This document shows positions 8,871 to 17,055 of a stretch of 64,000 bases of DNA, piece after piece. Source of the DNA: Micromonospora halotolerans (GTDB lineage Bacteria; Actinomycetota; Actinomycetes; Mycobacteriales; Micromonosporaceae). Made by a program: the position numbers and the translations under genes. The notes beneath the pieces were generated by a model, which was not told where the DNA came from, made no database searches, and saw nothing but the letters and a program-made list of their open reading frames with translations. Numbering within the stretch: the stretch's first letter is position 1; each line of letters starts with the position of its first letter. Where the stretch lies: NCBI RefSeq assembly GCF_032108445.1, contig NZ_CP134876.1, forward strand, positions 4,030,001-4,094,000, in the 5' to 3' direction.

Positions 8871-9422
8871 TCAGCCGTCCGCGGCCGCGTCCACGGCGGC
8901 CAGCAGCTCCGCCAGGTCGTACCCGCCGTCGTACCGCACCTCGTTGACGAAGAGCGTCGGGGTCCCGTCGACCCCGCTGCGGATGCCGCCCACGAAGTCC
9001 TGCCGGACCCGGTCGGCGTGGGCGTGGCGTCCCACCTCCGCGCCGACCTCGTCGGGCGGCAGCCCGAGCTGCTCCACCCCGAGCGACAGGTGCACCGGGT
9101 CGAGCTGGTCCTGATGCTCGTAGAGCCAGTCGTGCATCTCCCAGAACCGGCCCCGCCGGCCGGCCGCCTCGGCCGTCTCGGCGGCGCTCTCGGCGTACGG
9201 GTGGACGTTGGCGATGGGGAAGTGCCGGTAGACCAGCCGGACGGTGTCGGCGCGCTGGCGCAGCACCTCGGCCAGGTTGGTGTGGGCGGCCCCGCAGAAC
9301 CGGCACTGGAAGTCGCCGTACTCGACGAGGGTGACCGGCGCGTCGGCCGGCCCGCGGGTGTGGTCCGTCCCGGTCACCGGTAGCCGCAGCCGGGCGGTGG
9401 TGACCTGCAGTGGCGTGGTCAT
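8871..9422 (-). CDS. DsbA/FrnE-like thioredoxin-fold oxidoreductase
   Basis: 183 aa. The thioredoxin fold starts at APVTLVEYGDFQ and has the active-site CRFC (about residues 36-39). A helical insertion and the cis-Pro loop GVDGTPTLFVNEVRY (about 149-163) follow, in the layout of DSBA/Na+-antiporter-NhaA-linked thioredoxins. No signal peptide is visible, so a cytoplasmic disulphide or redox role is more likely than envelope oxidation. ATG at 9422. It converges with the LuxR gene; the BON-domain gene lies upstream on the same strand. Confidence 0.88.
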   Translation of the reverse strand: MTTPLQVTTARLRLPVTGTDHTRGPADAPVTLVEYGDFQCRFCGAAHTNLAEVLRQRADTVRLVYRHFPIANVHPYAESAAETAEAAGRRGRFWEMHDWLYEHQDQLDPVHLSLGVEQLGLPPDEVGAEVGRHAHADRVRQDFVGGIRSGVDGTPTLFVNEVRYDGGYDLAELLAAVDAAADG

Positions 9423-9525
9423 CAGGCCCTCACCCGCCGATCCGGGGTGGCGTTCGGATCAGTCATGGTTCCCAGCCTCGCGCACGGCGGGGTGAGCCGG
9501 GATCACCCGGCCGGGGTGGTCCGCC

Positions 9526-10203
9526 TCAGCGGCCCACGGTCACCTGGTTCCGCACCTCCCGGATGCCGGGCGCGTTCCACACCACCCGCTCGATGTCCGC
9601 GCGCTCACCGGCCGAGTGGACCGACCCCTCCAGCAGCACCGTGTCGCCGTGCACCCGGACGCTGATGCCCTCCGCCTCGGTGGCGCCGTTGCGGGCCAGG
9701 GCGTCCACGATCCGCTCGGCCAGGTCGCGTCCGTCGGCGCGGGCGCTCGGCCGGACGGTGATGCCGTTGCTCACCCCGCATACGCCGGTGAGCCGGGCGA
9801 CCGAGCGCTCGGCGGCCCGGCGCTGGTACTCCCATTCCACCTCGCCGTGCAGGGTGACCCAGCCGTCGGCGACGGTCACGTCGAGCGCCTCGATCGGCAC
9901 GAAGGCGTCCCACTCCAGAGCGCGGCTCGCCGCGACGGCGATCTCCGGGTCGCTCTTCTCGGCGGAGGTGGCGATCCGGACGGCGATGTCGTTGGCCACC
10001 GCCCGCACCCGGGGCACCCGGTGCGCGGCCCGCTCGGCGGCCCACTTCTTGGCGTAGCTGTCCACCGAACCGGCCAGCGTCACCACCCCCTCGGTGACGG
10101 TCACCCCGATCTCGTTGGGGCGTACCCGGGGTTCCCAGGTGAGCTCGTCGAGGACGGCGGACTGGATCTCCTGGTCGGTGTGGATGGTCGTGGCGGTGGC
10201 CAT
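9526..10203 (-). CDS. Triple BON-domain protein
   Basis: 225 aa with three consecutive BON domains (about 8-72, 82-148 and 155-222), each with a central Gly and strands such as GVVTLAGSVDSYAKKWAAER, DGWVTLHGEVEWEYQRRAAE and GDTVLLEGSVHSAGERADIE. BON domains bind membranes, lipids or polysaccharide and stabilise envelope under stress. There is no signal peptide. ATG at 10203 is preceded by GGGAGGAA. It is divergent from the GH74 gene. Actinobacterial relatives are often in stress and dormancy regulons, which is family knowledge and not shown here. Confidence 0.88.
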   Translation of the reverse strand: MATATTIHTDQEIQSAVLDELTWEPRVRPNEIGVTVTEGVVTLAGSVDSYAKKWAAERAAHRVPRVRAVANDIAVRIATSAEKSDPEIAVAASRALEWDAFVPIEALDVTVADGWVTLHGEVEWEYQRRAAERSVARLTGVCGVSNGITVRPSARADGRDLAERIVDALARNGATEAEGISVRVHGDTVLLEGSVHSAGERADIERVVWNAPGIREVRNQVTVGR

Positions 10204-10322
10204 GCTGACTTCCTCCCGGGATCGGTTCGCGGTGCGGCGGGCCCCGCCGGCACGGAGTCCCGCAACCCCGATCCTGCGCCCACCCCGGGTGACCCGCCCT
10301 CACCCGATACGGGTGTCCCGCT

Positions 10323-10336
10323 TGGGAGCGCTTCCA
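10323..10336. promoter_or_regulatory. CebR/CelR-type operator (14 bp, one mismatch to the palindromic consensus)
   Basis: TGGGAGCGCTTCCA differs by one base from TGGGAGCGCTCCCA, the binding site of the LacI-family cellobiose sensors CebR (Streptomyces) and CelR (Thermobifida). It lies 153 bp upstream of the GH74 xyloglucanase start codon, where such sites control cellulase and xyloglucanase genes. Repression lifted by cello-oligosaccharides is the expected mode. No cebR gene is in the window. Confidence 0.8.
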
Positions 10337-10489
10337 TAATCAGCGACGCAGCGGTTAAGGTGAATGCCCCTCGGCTGTGGGAGCCAGCACGCCGACGGGG
10401 AGCCCGGGCAGCTCCCCACGAACGGTCGACGTCGTCAGGGCACGCGCGTCGCTCCCCTTCCAGCACGGGCAACCGAGAGGAACCGCCCC

Positions 10490-13225
10490 ATGCGTAGAAG
10501 TCTCGCCGGCGTGGCCGCCGCCGCGCTGGCCGCCACCGTGGCGGCCGTCGTCGTGCCGCTCGCCGCCGCACCGGTCACCCCGGCCGCCGCCGCGTCGGCC
10601 GAGCCGTACAGCTGGCGGAACGTCCGGATCGACGGGGGCGGCTTCGTCCCCGGCATCGTCTTCAACCCGAGCGAGAAGAACCTCGTCTACGCGCGCACCG
10701 ACATCGGCGGGGCCTACCGCTGGGAGCAGTCGACCCAGTCCTGGACGCCGCTGCTGGACTGGGTCGGCGCCGACCGGTGGGGCTGGAACGGCGTGGTCAG
10801 CCTCGCCACCGACCCGGTGCAGACCAACCGGGTGTACGCCGCGGTCGGCATGTACACCAACGACTGGGACCCGAACAACGGGGCGATCCTGCGCTCCACC
10901 GACAAGGGCGCCACCTGGCAGGCCACCGCGCTGCCGTTCAAGAACGGCGGCAACATGCCCGGCCGCGGCATGGGGGAGCGCCTCGCCGTGGACCCCAACC
11001 GGAACAGCATCGTCTACTACGGCGCCGAGGGCGGCAACGGCCTGTGGCGCAGCACCGATTACGGCGCCACCTGGGCGAAGGTGACCAGCTTCCCCAACGC
11101 CGGCAACTACCGGGCCGACCCGAACGACAGCAGCGGCTACCAGAGCCAGAACCAGGGCCTGACCTGGGTCAGCTTCGACAAGAGCACGGGTACGGCCGGC
11201 AACGCCAGCCAGACCGTCTACGTGGGCGTGGCCGACAAGCAGAACCCGGTCTACCGGAGCACCGACGGCGGCGCCACCTGGCAGCGGATCCCCGGCCAGC
11301 CCATCGGCTACCTGGCCCACAAGGGCGTGGTGGACCCGGTCGGCGGCTACCTCTACATCGCCACCAGCGACACCGGCGGCCCGTACGACGGCGGCAAGGG
11401 CGACGTGTGGAAGTTCAACCGGGCCACCGGCGCCTGGACGCAGATCAGCCCGGTCCCGTCGTCCAGCGCGGATGCCTACTTCGGCTACGCGGGGCTGACC
11501 ATCGACCGGCAGCACCCGAACACCCTGATGGTCGCCACCCAGGTCTCCTGGTGGCCGGACGCCATCTTCTGGCGCAGCACCGACGGCGGCGCCACCTGGA
11601 CCCGGATCTGGGACTTCGCCAGCTATCCGAACCGCACGAAGAAGTACACGATGGACATCTCCTCGGTGCCCTGGCTGACCTTCGGCACCAACCCGTCACC
11701 GCCGGAGGAGAGCCCGAAGCTGGGCTGGATGAACGAGTCGCTGGAGATCGACCCGTTCGACAGCAACCGGATGATGTACGGCACCGGCGCCACCGTCTAC
11801 GGCACCACCGACCTGACGAAGTGGGACACCGGCGGCCAGGTCACCATCCGGCCGATGGTCAGGGGGCTGGAGGAGACGGCGGTGCTCGACCTGGTCAGCC
11901 CGCCCTCGGGGGCGCCGCTGGTGAGCGCGCTCGGTGACATCGGCGGCTTCCGTCACACCGACCTGGCCGCGGTGCCGCCGACGATGTTCACCCAGCCGAT
12001 CTTCACCAGCACCACGAGCCTCGACTACGCCGAGACCAGGCCGGCGGTGCTGGTCCGGGCCGGCAACTTCACCGACGCGGACCGCCCCGGCGACAGCCAC
12101 GTCGCGTTCTCCACCGACGGCGGGGCGAACTGGTTCCAGGGCAGCGAGCCGTCGGGGATCAACAGCGGCGGCACGGTGGCCGCGTCCGCCGACGGCAGCC
12201 AGTTCGTCTGGGCGCCGGGCGACGCCGGTCAGCCGGTGGTCCGGTCGGTCGGCTTCGGCACCTCGTGGGCCGCCGCGACCGGCATCCCGGCCAACGCGGT
12301 CGTCGAGTCCGACCAGGTCGACCCGAACAGGTTCTACGGCGTCAGCGGCGGGCGGTTCCACGTCAGCACCAACGGCGGCGCGAGCTTCACGGCCACCGCG
12401 GCCGGCGGCCTGCCCACCACGGGGGTCAAAGTCAAGGCGGTGCCCGGCCGCCAGGGCGACGTCTGGCTGGCCGGCGAGGGCGGGCTGTGGCACTCGACCG
12501 ACTCCGGCACGAGCTTCACGAAGCTGGCCGGGGTCACCTCGGCGGTCAACGTGGGCTTCGGGAAGGCCGCCCCCGGGCAGACCTATCCCGCACTGTTCAC
12601 CGTCGGGACCGTCGACGGCAACCACGGCGTCTACCGGTCGGACAACGCCGGCGCGACCTGGGTGCGGATCAACGACGACCAGCACCAGTACGGCAACGCG
12701 GGCGAGGCCCTCACCGGCGACCCGCGCGTCTACGGCCGGGTCTACCTGGGCACCAACGGCCGGGGCATCCTCGTGGCGGACCGGCTCGGCGCCACGCCCG
12801 GCCCGACGCCGACCACCCCCGGTCCCTCCCCGACCACCCCGGGACCGTCCCCGACCACGCCGGGTCCGACGCCCACCTCCCCGAGCCCGTCACCCAGCTC
12901 GCCCGGCCCGTCGCCGAGCAGCGTGGGCTGCACGGCGACATACGCGGTGACGAACTCCTGGCCCGGGGGCTTCCAGAGCGAGGTGACGGTGCGCAACTCC
13001 GGCGCCGCCCCGATCGCCGGCTGGACCGTGGCCTGGACCTTCCCGGACGGCCAGAAGATCACCCAGGTCTGGAACGGGTCGTACACGCAGACCGGGTCCG
13101 CGGTGACGCTGCGGGACGCCGGCTGGAACGGCAACCTCGGCGTGGGTGGGGTCACCACAGCGGGCTTCACCGGCACGTACACCGGCGGCAACCGCGCGCC
13201 GGCCCCGTCCTGCACCGCCCGCTGA
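10490..13225 (+). CDS. Secreted GH74 xyloglucanase with C-terminal CBM2
   Basis: 911-aa extracellular glycoside hydrolase acting on xyloglucan. The signal peptide is residues 1-37 (basic start, Ala/Val core, cleavage near AAAASA). Two seven-bladed propellers follow, with recurrent Asp-box/BNR motifs (RSTDKGATW, RSTDGGATW, RSDNAGATW). Probable catalytic aspartates lie in ARTDIGGAYRW (~residue 66) and SALGDIGGF (~485), matching the two GH74 catalytic positions. A Pro/Thr/Ser linker with a repeated 7-residue unit (about 770-808) leads to a CBM2 cellulose-binding module (about 810-911: VTNSWPGGFQSEVTVRN, WNGNLGVGG). ATG at 10490 has GAGAGGAA upstream. The CebR-type box upstream indicates cello-oligosaccharide control; a strong hairpin follows the gene. 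Confidence 0.95.
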   Translation: MRRSLAGVAAAALAATVAAVVVPLAAAPVTPAAAASAEPYSWRNVRIDGGGFVPGIVFNPSEKNLVYARTDIGGAYRWEQSTQSWTPLLDWVGADRWGWNGVVSLATDPVQTNRVYAAVGMYTNDWDPNNGAILRSTDKGATWQATALPFKNGGNMPGRGMGERLAVDPNRNSIVYYGAEGGNGLWRSTDYGATWAKVTSFPNAGNYRADPNDSSGYQSQNQGLTWVSFDKSTGTAGNASQTVYVGVADKQNPVYRSTDGGATWQRIPGQPIGYLAHKGVVDPVGGYLYIATSDTGGPYDGGKGDVWKFNRATGAWTQISPVPSSSADAYFGYAGLTIDRQHPNTLMVATQVSWWPDAIFWRSTDGGATWTRIWDFASYPNRTKKYTMDISSVPWLTFGTNPSPPEESPKLGWMNESLEIDPFDSNRMMYGTGATVYGTTDLTKWDTGGQVTIRPMVRGLEETAVLDLVSPPSGAPLVSALGDIGGFRHTDLAAVPPTMFTQPIFTSTTSLDYAETRPAVLVRAGNFTDADRPGDSHVAFSTDGGANWFQGSEPSGINSGGTVAASADGSQFVWAPGDAGQPVVRSVGFGTSWAAATGIPANAVVESDQVDPNRFYGVSGGRFHVSTNGGASFTATAAGGLPTTGVKVKAVPGRQGDVWLAGEGGLWHSTDSGTSFTKLAGVTSAVNVGFGKAAPGQTYPALFTVGTVDGNHGVYRSDNAGATWVRINDDQHQYGNAGEALTGDPRVYGRVYLGTNGRGILVADRLGATPGPTPTTPGPSPTTPGPSPTTPGPTPTSPSPSPSSPGPSPSSVGCTATYAVTNSWPGGFQSEVTVRNSGAAPIAGWTVAWTFPDGQKITQVWNGSYTQTGSAVTLRDAGWNGNLGVGGVTTAGFTGTYTGGNRAPAPSCTAR

Positions 13226-13243
13226 CCGGACCGGGAACAGCGC

Positions 13244-13273
13244 GTGGCCGCCCCCGTCCCCGGGGGCGGCCAC
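13244..13273. terminator. Bidirectional hairpin terminator
   Basis: A perfect 13-bp stem (GTGGCCGCCCCCG / CGGGGGCGGCCAC) with a TCCC loop lies between the convergent GH74 gene and the 134-aa membrane protein gene. It lacks a T-run, as is common in high-GC actinomycetes. Confidence 0.75.
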
Positions 13274-13288
13274 CGTCGCGTCCGGGGC

Positions 13289-13693
13289 TCAGCCGTCCAG
13301 GCCGGCGGGGGAGTTGGGGCGGTCGACGTCGACGAACTCGATCTCGTCGACGTCCCGCTCCCGGCTGCCGGCGGCCCGCGCGGCGGTGCCGGCGGCCCAG
13401 CCGATCGCCGCGCCGGCCAGGGCCGCGGCGATGAGCAGCGTCCAGGGCAGCGCCGGCCGACGGCCGGCGAGCGCGTCGAAGGCGAGGGTGGCCCTGCGGC
13501 GGGCCTCCTCGGCGGCCGAGCCGACCAGGTCGGTGGCGTCGTCGGCGAGGCCGGAGGAGTTGCGGCGGGCCGACCGGGCGGCGTCCCGCACGCTGTCCCC
13601 GGCGGAGCCGGCGGCGGAGAGCAGGTGCTGCCACGCCTGGTCGGCGACCCGCTCGGGCTTGCTGCGGCGGTCCAGCAGGGTGGATCCGAACAT
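13289..13693 (-). CDS. Hypothetical single-pass membrane protein
   Basis: 134 aa. Residues 1-85 are hydrophilic, Ala/Arg/Ser-rich and predicted helical (RVADQAWQHLLSAAGSAGDS, SAAEEARRRATLAFDALAG). One TM helix follows (about 88-110, PWTLLIAAALAGAAIGWAAG). An acidic tail includes ERDVDEIEFVDVD. ATG at 13693 has GAGGAGGT 5 nt upstream. Similar small proteins occur across Micromonosporaceae as far as I can recall, but I know no function. Confidence 0.75.
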   Translation of the reverse strand: MFGSTLLDRRSKPERVADQAWQHLLSAAGSAGDSVRDAARSARRNSSGLADDATDLVGSAAEEARRRATLAFDALAGRRPALPWTLLIAAALAGAAIGWAAGTAARAAGSRERDVDEIEFVDVDRPNSPAGLDG

Positions 13694-14129
13694 GGTGTTA
13701 CCTCCTCGGGGTGCCGAAGTCCGGCGGCCAGATCGGACTCCGGGTGTCATCCGGCGCGTGACGGTTCGCTCACCGGGGCCAGTGCCCCCAGCGGAGCCGG
13801 CGCAAACCCACCGGGGTGGGCCGGGTCGCGCCGATCGGCGCGGGACCGGACGAACCACGCGGACGCGCCGGGGGCGGGTGCCACCCGGGCGTGCGCCCGC
13901 CCGCTACCCTGGGTCGGCGGATCGGCCGGGCCTACCCCGGCCGATCGACCGGTTGGGACCCCGCGCCGCGGGGAAACAGGAGCCCGAAGGTCCGGATTGG
14001 GATGCCCAGGTGTGCCCAGTACGCGAATTGCTCATCCCGAGGGGTGGCGACCGAGGCCGTCGGAGGAATACTCTCGGTCGCGGCCCGCGTACTGATGAGG
14101 CGCCCGTACGGGCGAGTGGAGGTGCTCGC
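13694..14129. other. Divergent promoter region and long leader of the STAS gene
   Basis: This 436-bp gap separates the divergent membrane-protein and STAS genes. A hairpin at 13920-13946 (11-bp stem GATCGGCCGGG, 5-nt loop) sits about 185 bp before the STAS start, just after a TACCCT element that could be a -10 box. If transcription starts there, the STAS mRNA has a structured leader of about 210 nt. No convincing ORF is present. Confidence 0.45.
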
Positions 14130-14489
14130 GTGAGCCTGTCGATCGTGAAGTCGGTGCTGCCGGGTGGTGTGGTCCAGATCGCCCCGCGAGGGGAGATCGA
14201 CGTCGACACCGCGTACGAGGTGCGGGAAGCGATCGCCGAGGTGCTCGCCAAGGGCCGGCCCTCGCGGATCGAGCTCAACATGCGGCTCGTCACCTTCATC
14301 GACTCCGTCGGCATCAGCGCCATGGTCGCCGGCTTCCAGACCTGCGAGGTCAGCGGCGTCAAGCTGGTGGTCACCGAGCCGAGCCGCTTCGTGCACCGGC
14401 AGCTCTGGGTGACCGGCCTGCTCGGCCTCTTCGGCGCGCCCGAGCCCTGGTTCGCCGACAGCACCCCCCAGGTGCTTCCCGGCGCCTGA
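14130..14489 (+). CDS. STAS-domain anti-sigma factor antagonist
   Basis: 119 aa, a single STAS domain. VVQIAPRGEIDVDTAYEVRE forms the N-terminal strands. The segment around the usual phospho-serine reads LVTFIDSVGISAMVAG (about 52-67), with the conserved D-S pair, so regulation by an RsbW-like kinase is plausible. Such antagonists bind anti-sigma factors and free a sigma factor. GTG at 14130 is chosen because GGAGG stands 7 nt upstream. No partner anti-sigma or phosphatase gene is adjacent, so its sigma factor is unknown. Confidence 0.88.
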   Translation: MSLSIVKSVLPGGVVQIAPRGEIDVDTAYEVREAIAEVLAKGRPSRIELNMRLVTFIDSVGISAMVAGFQTCEVSGVKLVVTEPSRFVHRQLWVTGLLGLFGAPEPWFADSTPQVLPGA

Positions 14490-14616
14490 TCGACCTCACC
14501 CCTCGCTGATCGAGTCCCGCTCGCCGACCTACCGCCAGCCGGGACCTTCGACCCGTTGCCAGCCCGGCTCCGGTACGGGACGATCGTGCGAATCCACGAC
14601 GGCGAGGGGGTGCCGC

Positions 14617-15069
14617 TTGCTCAGCAGCGACAGCTTCAGCTACACCGTGCAGGCCCGGTGCACGAGGGCCCACGCGGTGGCTCTGCTCGGCGACCTGAGT
14701 CGGCAGGGTGAGCTGCATCCGCTGATCGTCCGGGTCCGTCAACTGCCGGCCCGTCCCGGGGCGCTGGCCAGCTACGCGATCACCGACCGGCTGGCGCTCG
14801 GCCCGCTGCACTTCCCGGTCACCTACCAGGCGGACGTGCTGGTCGCCAACGAGGACGAGGTCGTGACGGTGGCGCGGCAGCAGCCGGCCACCACGGTGCG
14901 CAACCACACCCGGCTGCGCGACGAGCCGGACGGGGTGGTGCGCATCGACGTGGAGATCACCCTCTCCGCGCCGGCGCCGCTGTTCGGCTACGCCTTCCGG
15001 CAGGCCCGTGCGGCCCACCTCGGCCTGGCCAGCCGGCTCGGCGCCACCCTGGAGGGGCAGGCGTCCTGA
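14617..15069 (+). CDS. SRPBCC (polyketide cyclase/dehydrase-like) protein
   Basis: 150 aa with the START/SRPBCC fold. It has an N-terminal strand SFSYTVQARCTRAHAVALLGDL, the typical helix and 'hydrophobic cup' strands (LALGPLHFPVTYQADVLV, VVTVARQQPATTVRNHTRL), and a long C-terminal helix. The family binds lipids, polyketides or other hydrophobic ligands. The TTG start at 14617 has GCGAGGGGG upstream; no better ATG or GTG is in frame. It follows the STAS gene by 127 bp. The ligand is unknown. Confidence 0.78.
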   Translation: MLSSDSFSYTVQARCTRAHAVALLGDLSRQGELHPLIVRVRQLPARPGALASYAITDRLALGPLHFPVTYQADVLVANEDEVVTVARQQPATTVRNHTRLRDEPDGVVRIDVEITLSAPAPLFGYAFRQARAAHLGLASRLGATLEGQAS

Positions 15070-15093
15070 CCCGGCCACCGGCGGCGGCGCGGC

Positions 15094-15603
15094 TCAGCCG
15101 CGGCGCCCGGCGGACACCGGTCGCCGGACCGTCGGGCGCGCCGGCCGGAGCCGCCCCCACGGCTTGTAGGTGGACAGCACCGTCACGACGAGCAGCAGCG
15201 TGCTGGAGACGGTGGGGGCGACCACCAGGTCGACGCGCAGGTGGTCGTCGGCCGCTCCGGCCAGCTCACCGAGGTGCCGGACCCGCGGGGTGAGCAGGAG
15301 CAGCACCAGCGTGAGCACCACGGTGGTGACGGCGAACTTCACCAGCACCCAGCGCCAGCGCAGCAGCCCCCACGGGGTGAGCAGCGCGCTGGCGAGCCCG
15401 ACCAGCCAGACGAGCACGCTCAGCGGGGCGAACAGCCAGGTGACCAGCAGCGCGGCGGCCGGGTAGACCACCTCGGGGTCGGCCCCGCGCAGCCCGGCCA
15501 CGCCGAGGGCCAGCAGCACCAGGTCGGCGCCGAGCCACCCCAGCGAGGTGACCAGGTGCAGGATGAGCAGGGCCTTGCGCCCGGCGGGGGAGAGTCGAGT
15601 CAT
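15094..15603 (-). CDS. DUF2269-like integral membrane protein
   Basis: 169 aa with four predicted TM helices: ALLILHLVTSLGWLGADLVL (about 11-33), a second around VTWLFAPLSVLVWLVGLASA, a third WVLVKFAVTTVVLTLVLLLL, and a fourth SSTLLLVVTVLSTY. The tail is basic (RPARPTVRRPVSAGRRG). The pattern fits the DUF2269 group of predicted membrane proteins; the family has no assigned function. ATG at 15603. The gene converges with the SRPBCC gene. Confidence 0.78.
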   Translation of the reverse strand: MTRLSPAGRKALLILHLVTSLGWLGADLVLLALGVAGLRGADPEVVYPAAALLVTWLFAPLSVLVWLVGLASALLTPWGLLRWRWVLVKFAVTTVVLTLVLLLLTPRVRHLGELAGAADDHLRVDLVVAPTVSSTLLLVVTVLSTYKPWGRLRPARPTVRRPVSAGRRG

Positions 15604-15653
15604 GCCCCCGATGCTCGGCCGTGGCGGGCGCCGCGTCGTGGGCCGCGCGGCGA

Positions 15654-15687
15654 CACCCGGCCTACGTCGTGGCGCGTAGGCCGGGTG
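15654..15687 (-). terminator. Hairpin terminator after the riboswitch-controlled gene
   Basis: A perfect 13-bp stem (CACCCGGCCTACG / CGTAGGCCGGGTG) with an 8-nt loop stands 12 bp after the stop codon of the secreted coiled-coil protein gene. Confidence 0.75.
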
Positions 15688-15699
15688 CCGGAGCGCGGA

Positions 15700-16776
15700 T
15701 CAGTACACCGACAGGTGCACGTGGTTGGTGTGGTCGCTGGACGGGTCGCCGTTGCCCCCGCTGTACGACTTCCAGCCGCTGCTGGGCAGCCAGATCTGTT
15801 TGAACCAGATCACGTAGAGCACGGCGAGCGCGTCGGCGTTGCGGATGAAGTAGGCCGCGAGGTTGTTGCCGTACGTCTTGTCGCCGCCGGTGGCCACGCC
15901 GCCGAAGCCGCTCTTCTGCGCGGCGAAGTCGCAGGCCCGCCCCTTCGGGTGCTCGCCCGAGCCGCTGGGCCGGTGGCAGGAGACGTAGCGGGTGAAGCCC
16001 GCCGCCTTGGCCTGCTGGAGCGCGTGCAGCGTACGCGGGGTGATGCAGCCGTCGGCCGGGGTCGGGTCGTCGACGCTGCACGACTCCGACGGCCAGGAGC
16101 CGTCGGCGTTCCGCTTGGCCGGCTTGGCGTTGGCCGAGGAGGTGCCCTGCACGCTGCCGCCGCCGCTGCTGGACGCCCGGTTGTTCGCCACCTCCAGGGC
16201 GCGTTCGGCCTGCTGCTTGCGCTTGGCCATCACCGCGACCTGCTTGCGCTGCTCCTGGATCTCGCCGGTGAGCGCGGTCTGCGTGCGGGTCGCCTTGTCC
16301 CTGGTGTCGAGGAGGTCGCGGAGCGCCCGGTCCTCGTGCGCGGCCACCTGCTCCAGGGCCGCGGCGCGGTCCATGAAGCCCTCCGGGCTGGTGCTGCCGA
16401 GCAGCGCCGCGGCCGTGCCCAGCCGCCCGGACCGGTACGCCACCCCGGCGATCTCGCCGACCTTCGCGCCGCGCACGGTCAGCTCGGCGTTGACGGTCTT
16501 GAGCTGGGCGGTGAGTTGCTGCTGCCGGGTCACCGAGCGGTTCAGCGCGGTGCGTGCGTCCAGCCAGCCCTTGCTGGCCGCGTCGAGCTGGGCGCGCAGC
16601 GCGGGGGTGCCGCCCTCGTCGTCGCCGGGCGCGGCGGCGAGCAGGCCGGTCGGGGAAGCGGCCGTGGTCGCCGAGGCGGGGGAGACCGGCGCGGTCACGA
16701 CGCCGAGGGCGAGCGTCGCGACGAGCAGGGCCGCCAACCGGGCGGCCGTCCGTCGTACAGGTGCCACTGGGGGCAT
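15700..16776 (-). CDS. Secreted coiled-coil protein with M15-like (ARB_07466-type) C-terminal domain
   Basis: 358 aa. The signal peptide is residues 1-36 (RRTAARLAALLVATLALGVV, cleavage near ASA). A long coiled coil at ~55-195 (LRAQLDAASKGWLDARTALN to EIQEQRKQVAVMAKRKQQAE) resembles the regulatory coiled coils of cell-wall hydrolases. After a Ser/Gly linker, the C-terminal domain (about 230-358) has GFTRYVSCHRPSG, HPKGRACDFAA and SSDHTNHVHLSVY, giving His/Asp residues placed like D-Ala-D-Ala peptidase M15 relatives. It probably acts on, or organises, peptidoglycan outside the cell. A c-di-AMP riboswitch lies directly upstream, as for other actinobacterial wall hydrolases. Catalytic competence is uncertain. 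Confidence 0.88.
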   Translation of the reverse strand: MPPVAPVRRTAARLAALLVATLALGVVTAPVSPASATTAASPTGLLAAAPGDDEGGTPALRAQLDAASKGWLDARTALNRSVTRQQQLTAQLKTVNAELTVRGAKVGEIAGVAYRSGRLGTAAALLGSTSPEGFMDRAAALEQVAAHEDRALRDLLDTRDKATRTQTALTGEIQEQRKQVAVMAKRKQQAERALEVANNRASSSGGGSVQGTSSANAKPAKRNADGSWPSESCSVDDPTPADGCITPRTLHALQQAKAAGFTRYVSCHRPSGSGEHPKGRACDFAAQKSGFGGVATGGDKTYGNNLAAYFIRNADALAVLYVIWFKQIWLPSSGWKSYSGGNGDPSSDHTNHVHLSVY

Positions 16777-16793
16777 TCACGTGTCCTTCCGTC

Positions 16794-16915
16794 AACCGCC
16801 GACCGGGTTAGCTGACGGGTTCGGGACGGAAGATCCCTACCGCTGACGCGGATGCACCCCACGAACGTGGTTCCCCGGCTCGCCCGTGCGGGCGATTAGG
16901 CGCTGGCCACCGCGG
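16794..16915 (-). promoter_or_regulatory. ydaO/yuaA c-di-AMP riboswitch
   Basis: The minus-strand leader of the secreted wall protein carries the conserved ydaO core: GCCGGGGAACCACG, TGGGGTGCATCCGCG, GCGGTAGGG, CCGAACCCGTCAGCTAACCC and GGTCGGCGG, in the right order and spacing. This class binds c-di-AMP, normally turning expression off, and in actinobacteria precedes rpf and other wall-hydrolase genes. Its 3' end is about 18 nt before the start codon, so it can act on translation or on termination in the leader. Confidence 0.95.
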
Positions 16916-17055
16916 GCGCCGCTGGGCGCCGCCCGGCGGGGGCCGCGGTCGAGCCTACCGGCGCTGTGCCGGGGCGGCTCTGCTGGTGGGAGCCGGTGTC
17001 CCGGACAAAACCGGCATAGGTGCACAATAACCACTTGGATTTAAGATTGCCCTAA

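Noticed and set aside
13360..13373. Near-copy of the module core (CCCGGCTGCCGGCG)
   Set aside because: It lies inside a normal gene and has no flanking end motifs; a chance match in GC-rich DNA. It shows that the core alone is weak evidence.
16837..17034. 65-aa minus-strand frame over the riboswitch
   Set aside because: It overlaps the conserved RNA structure and is explained by it.
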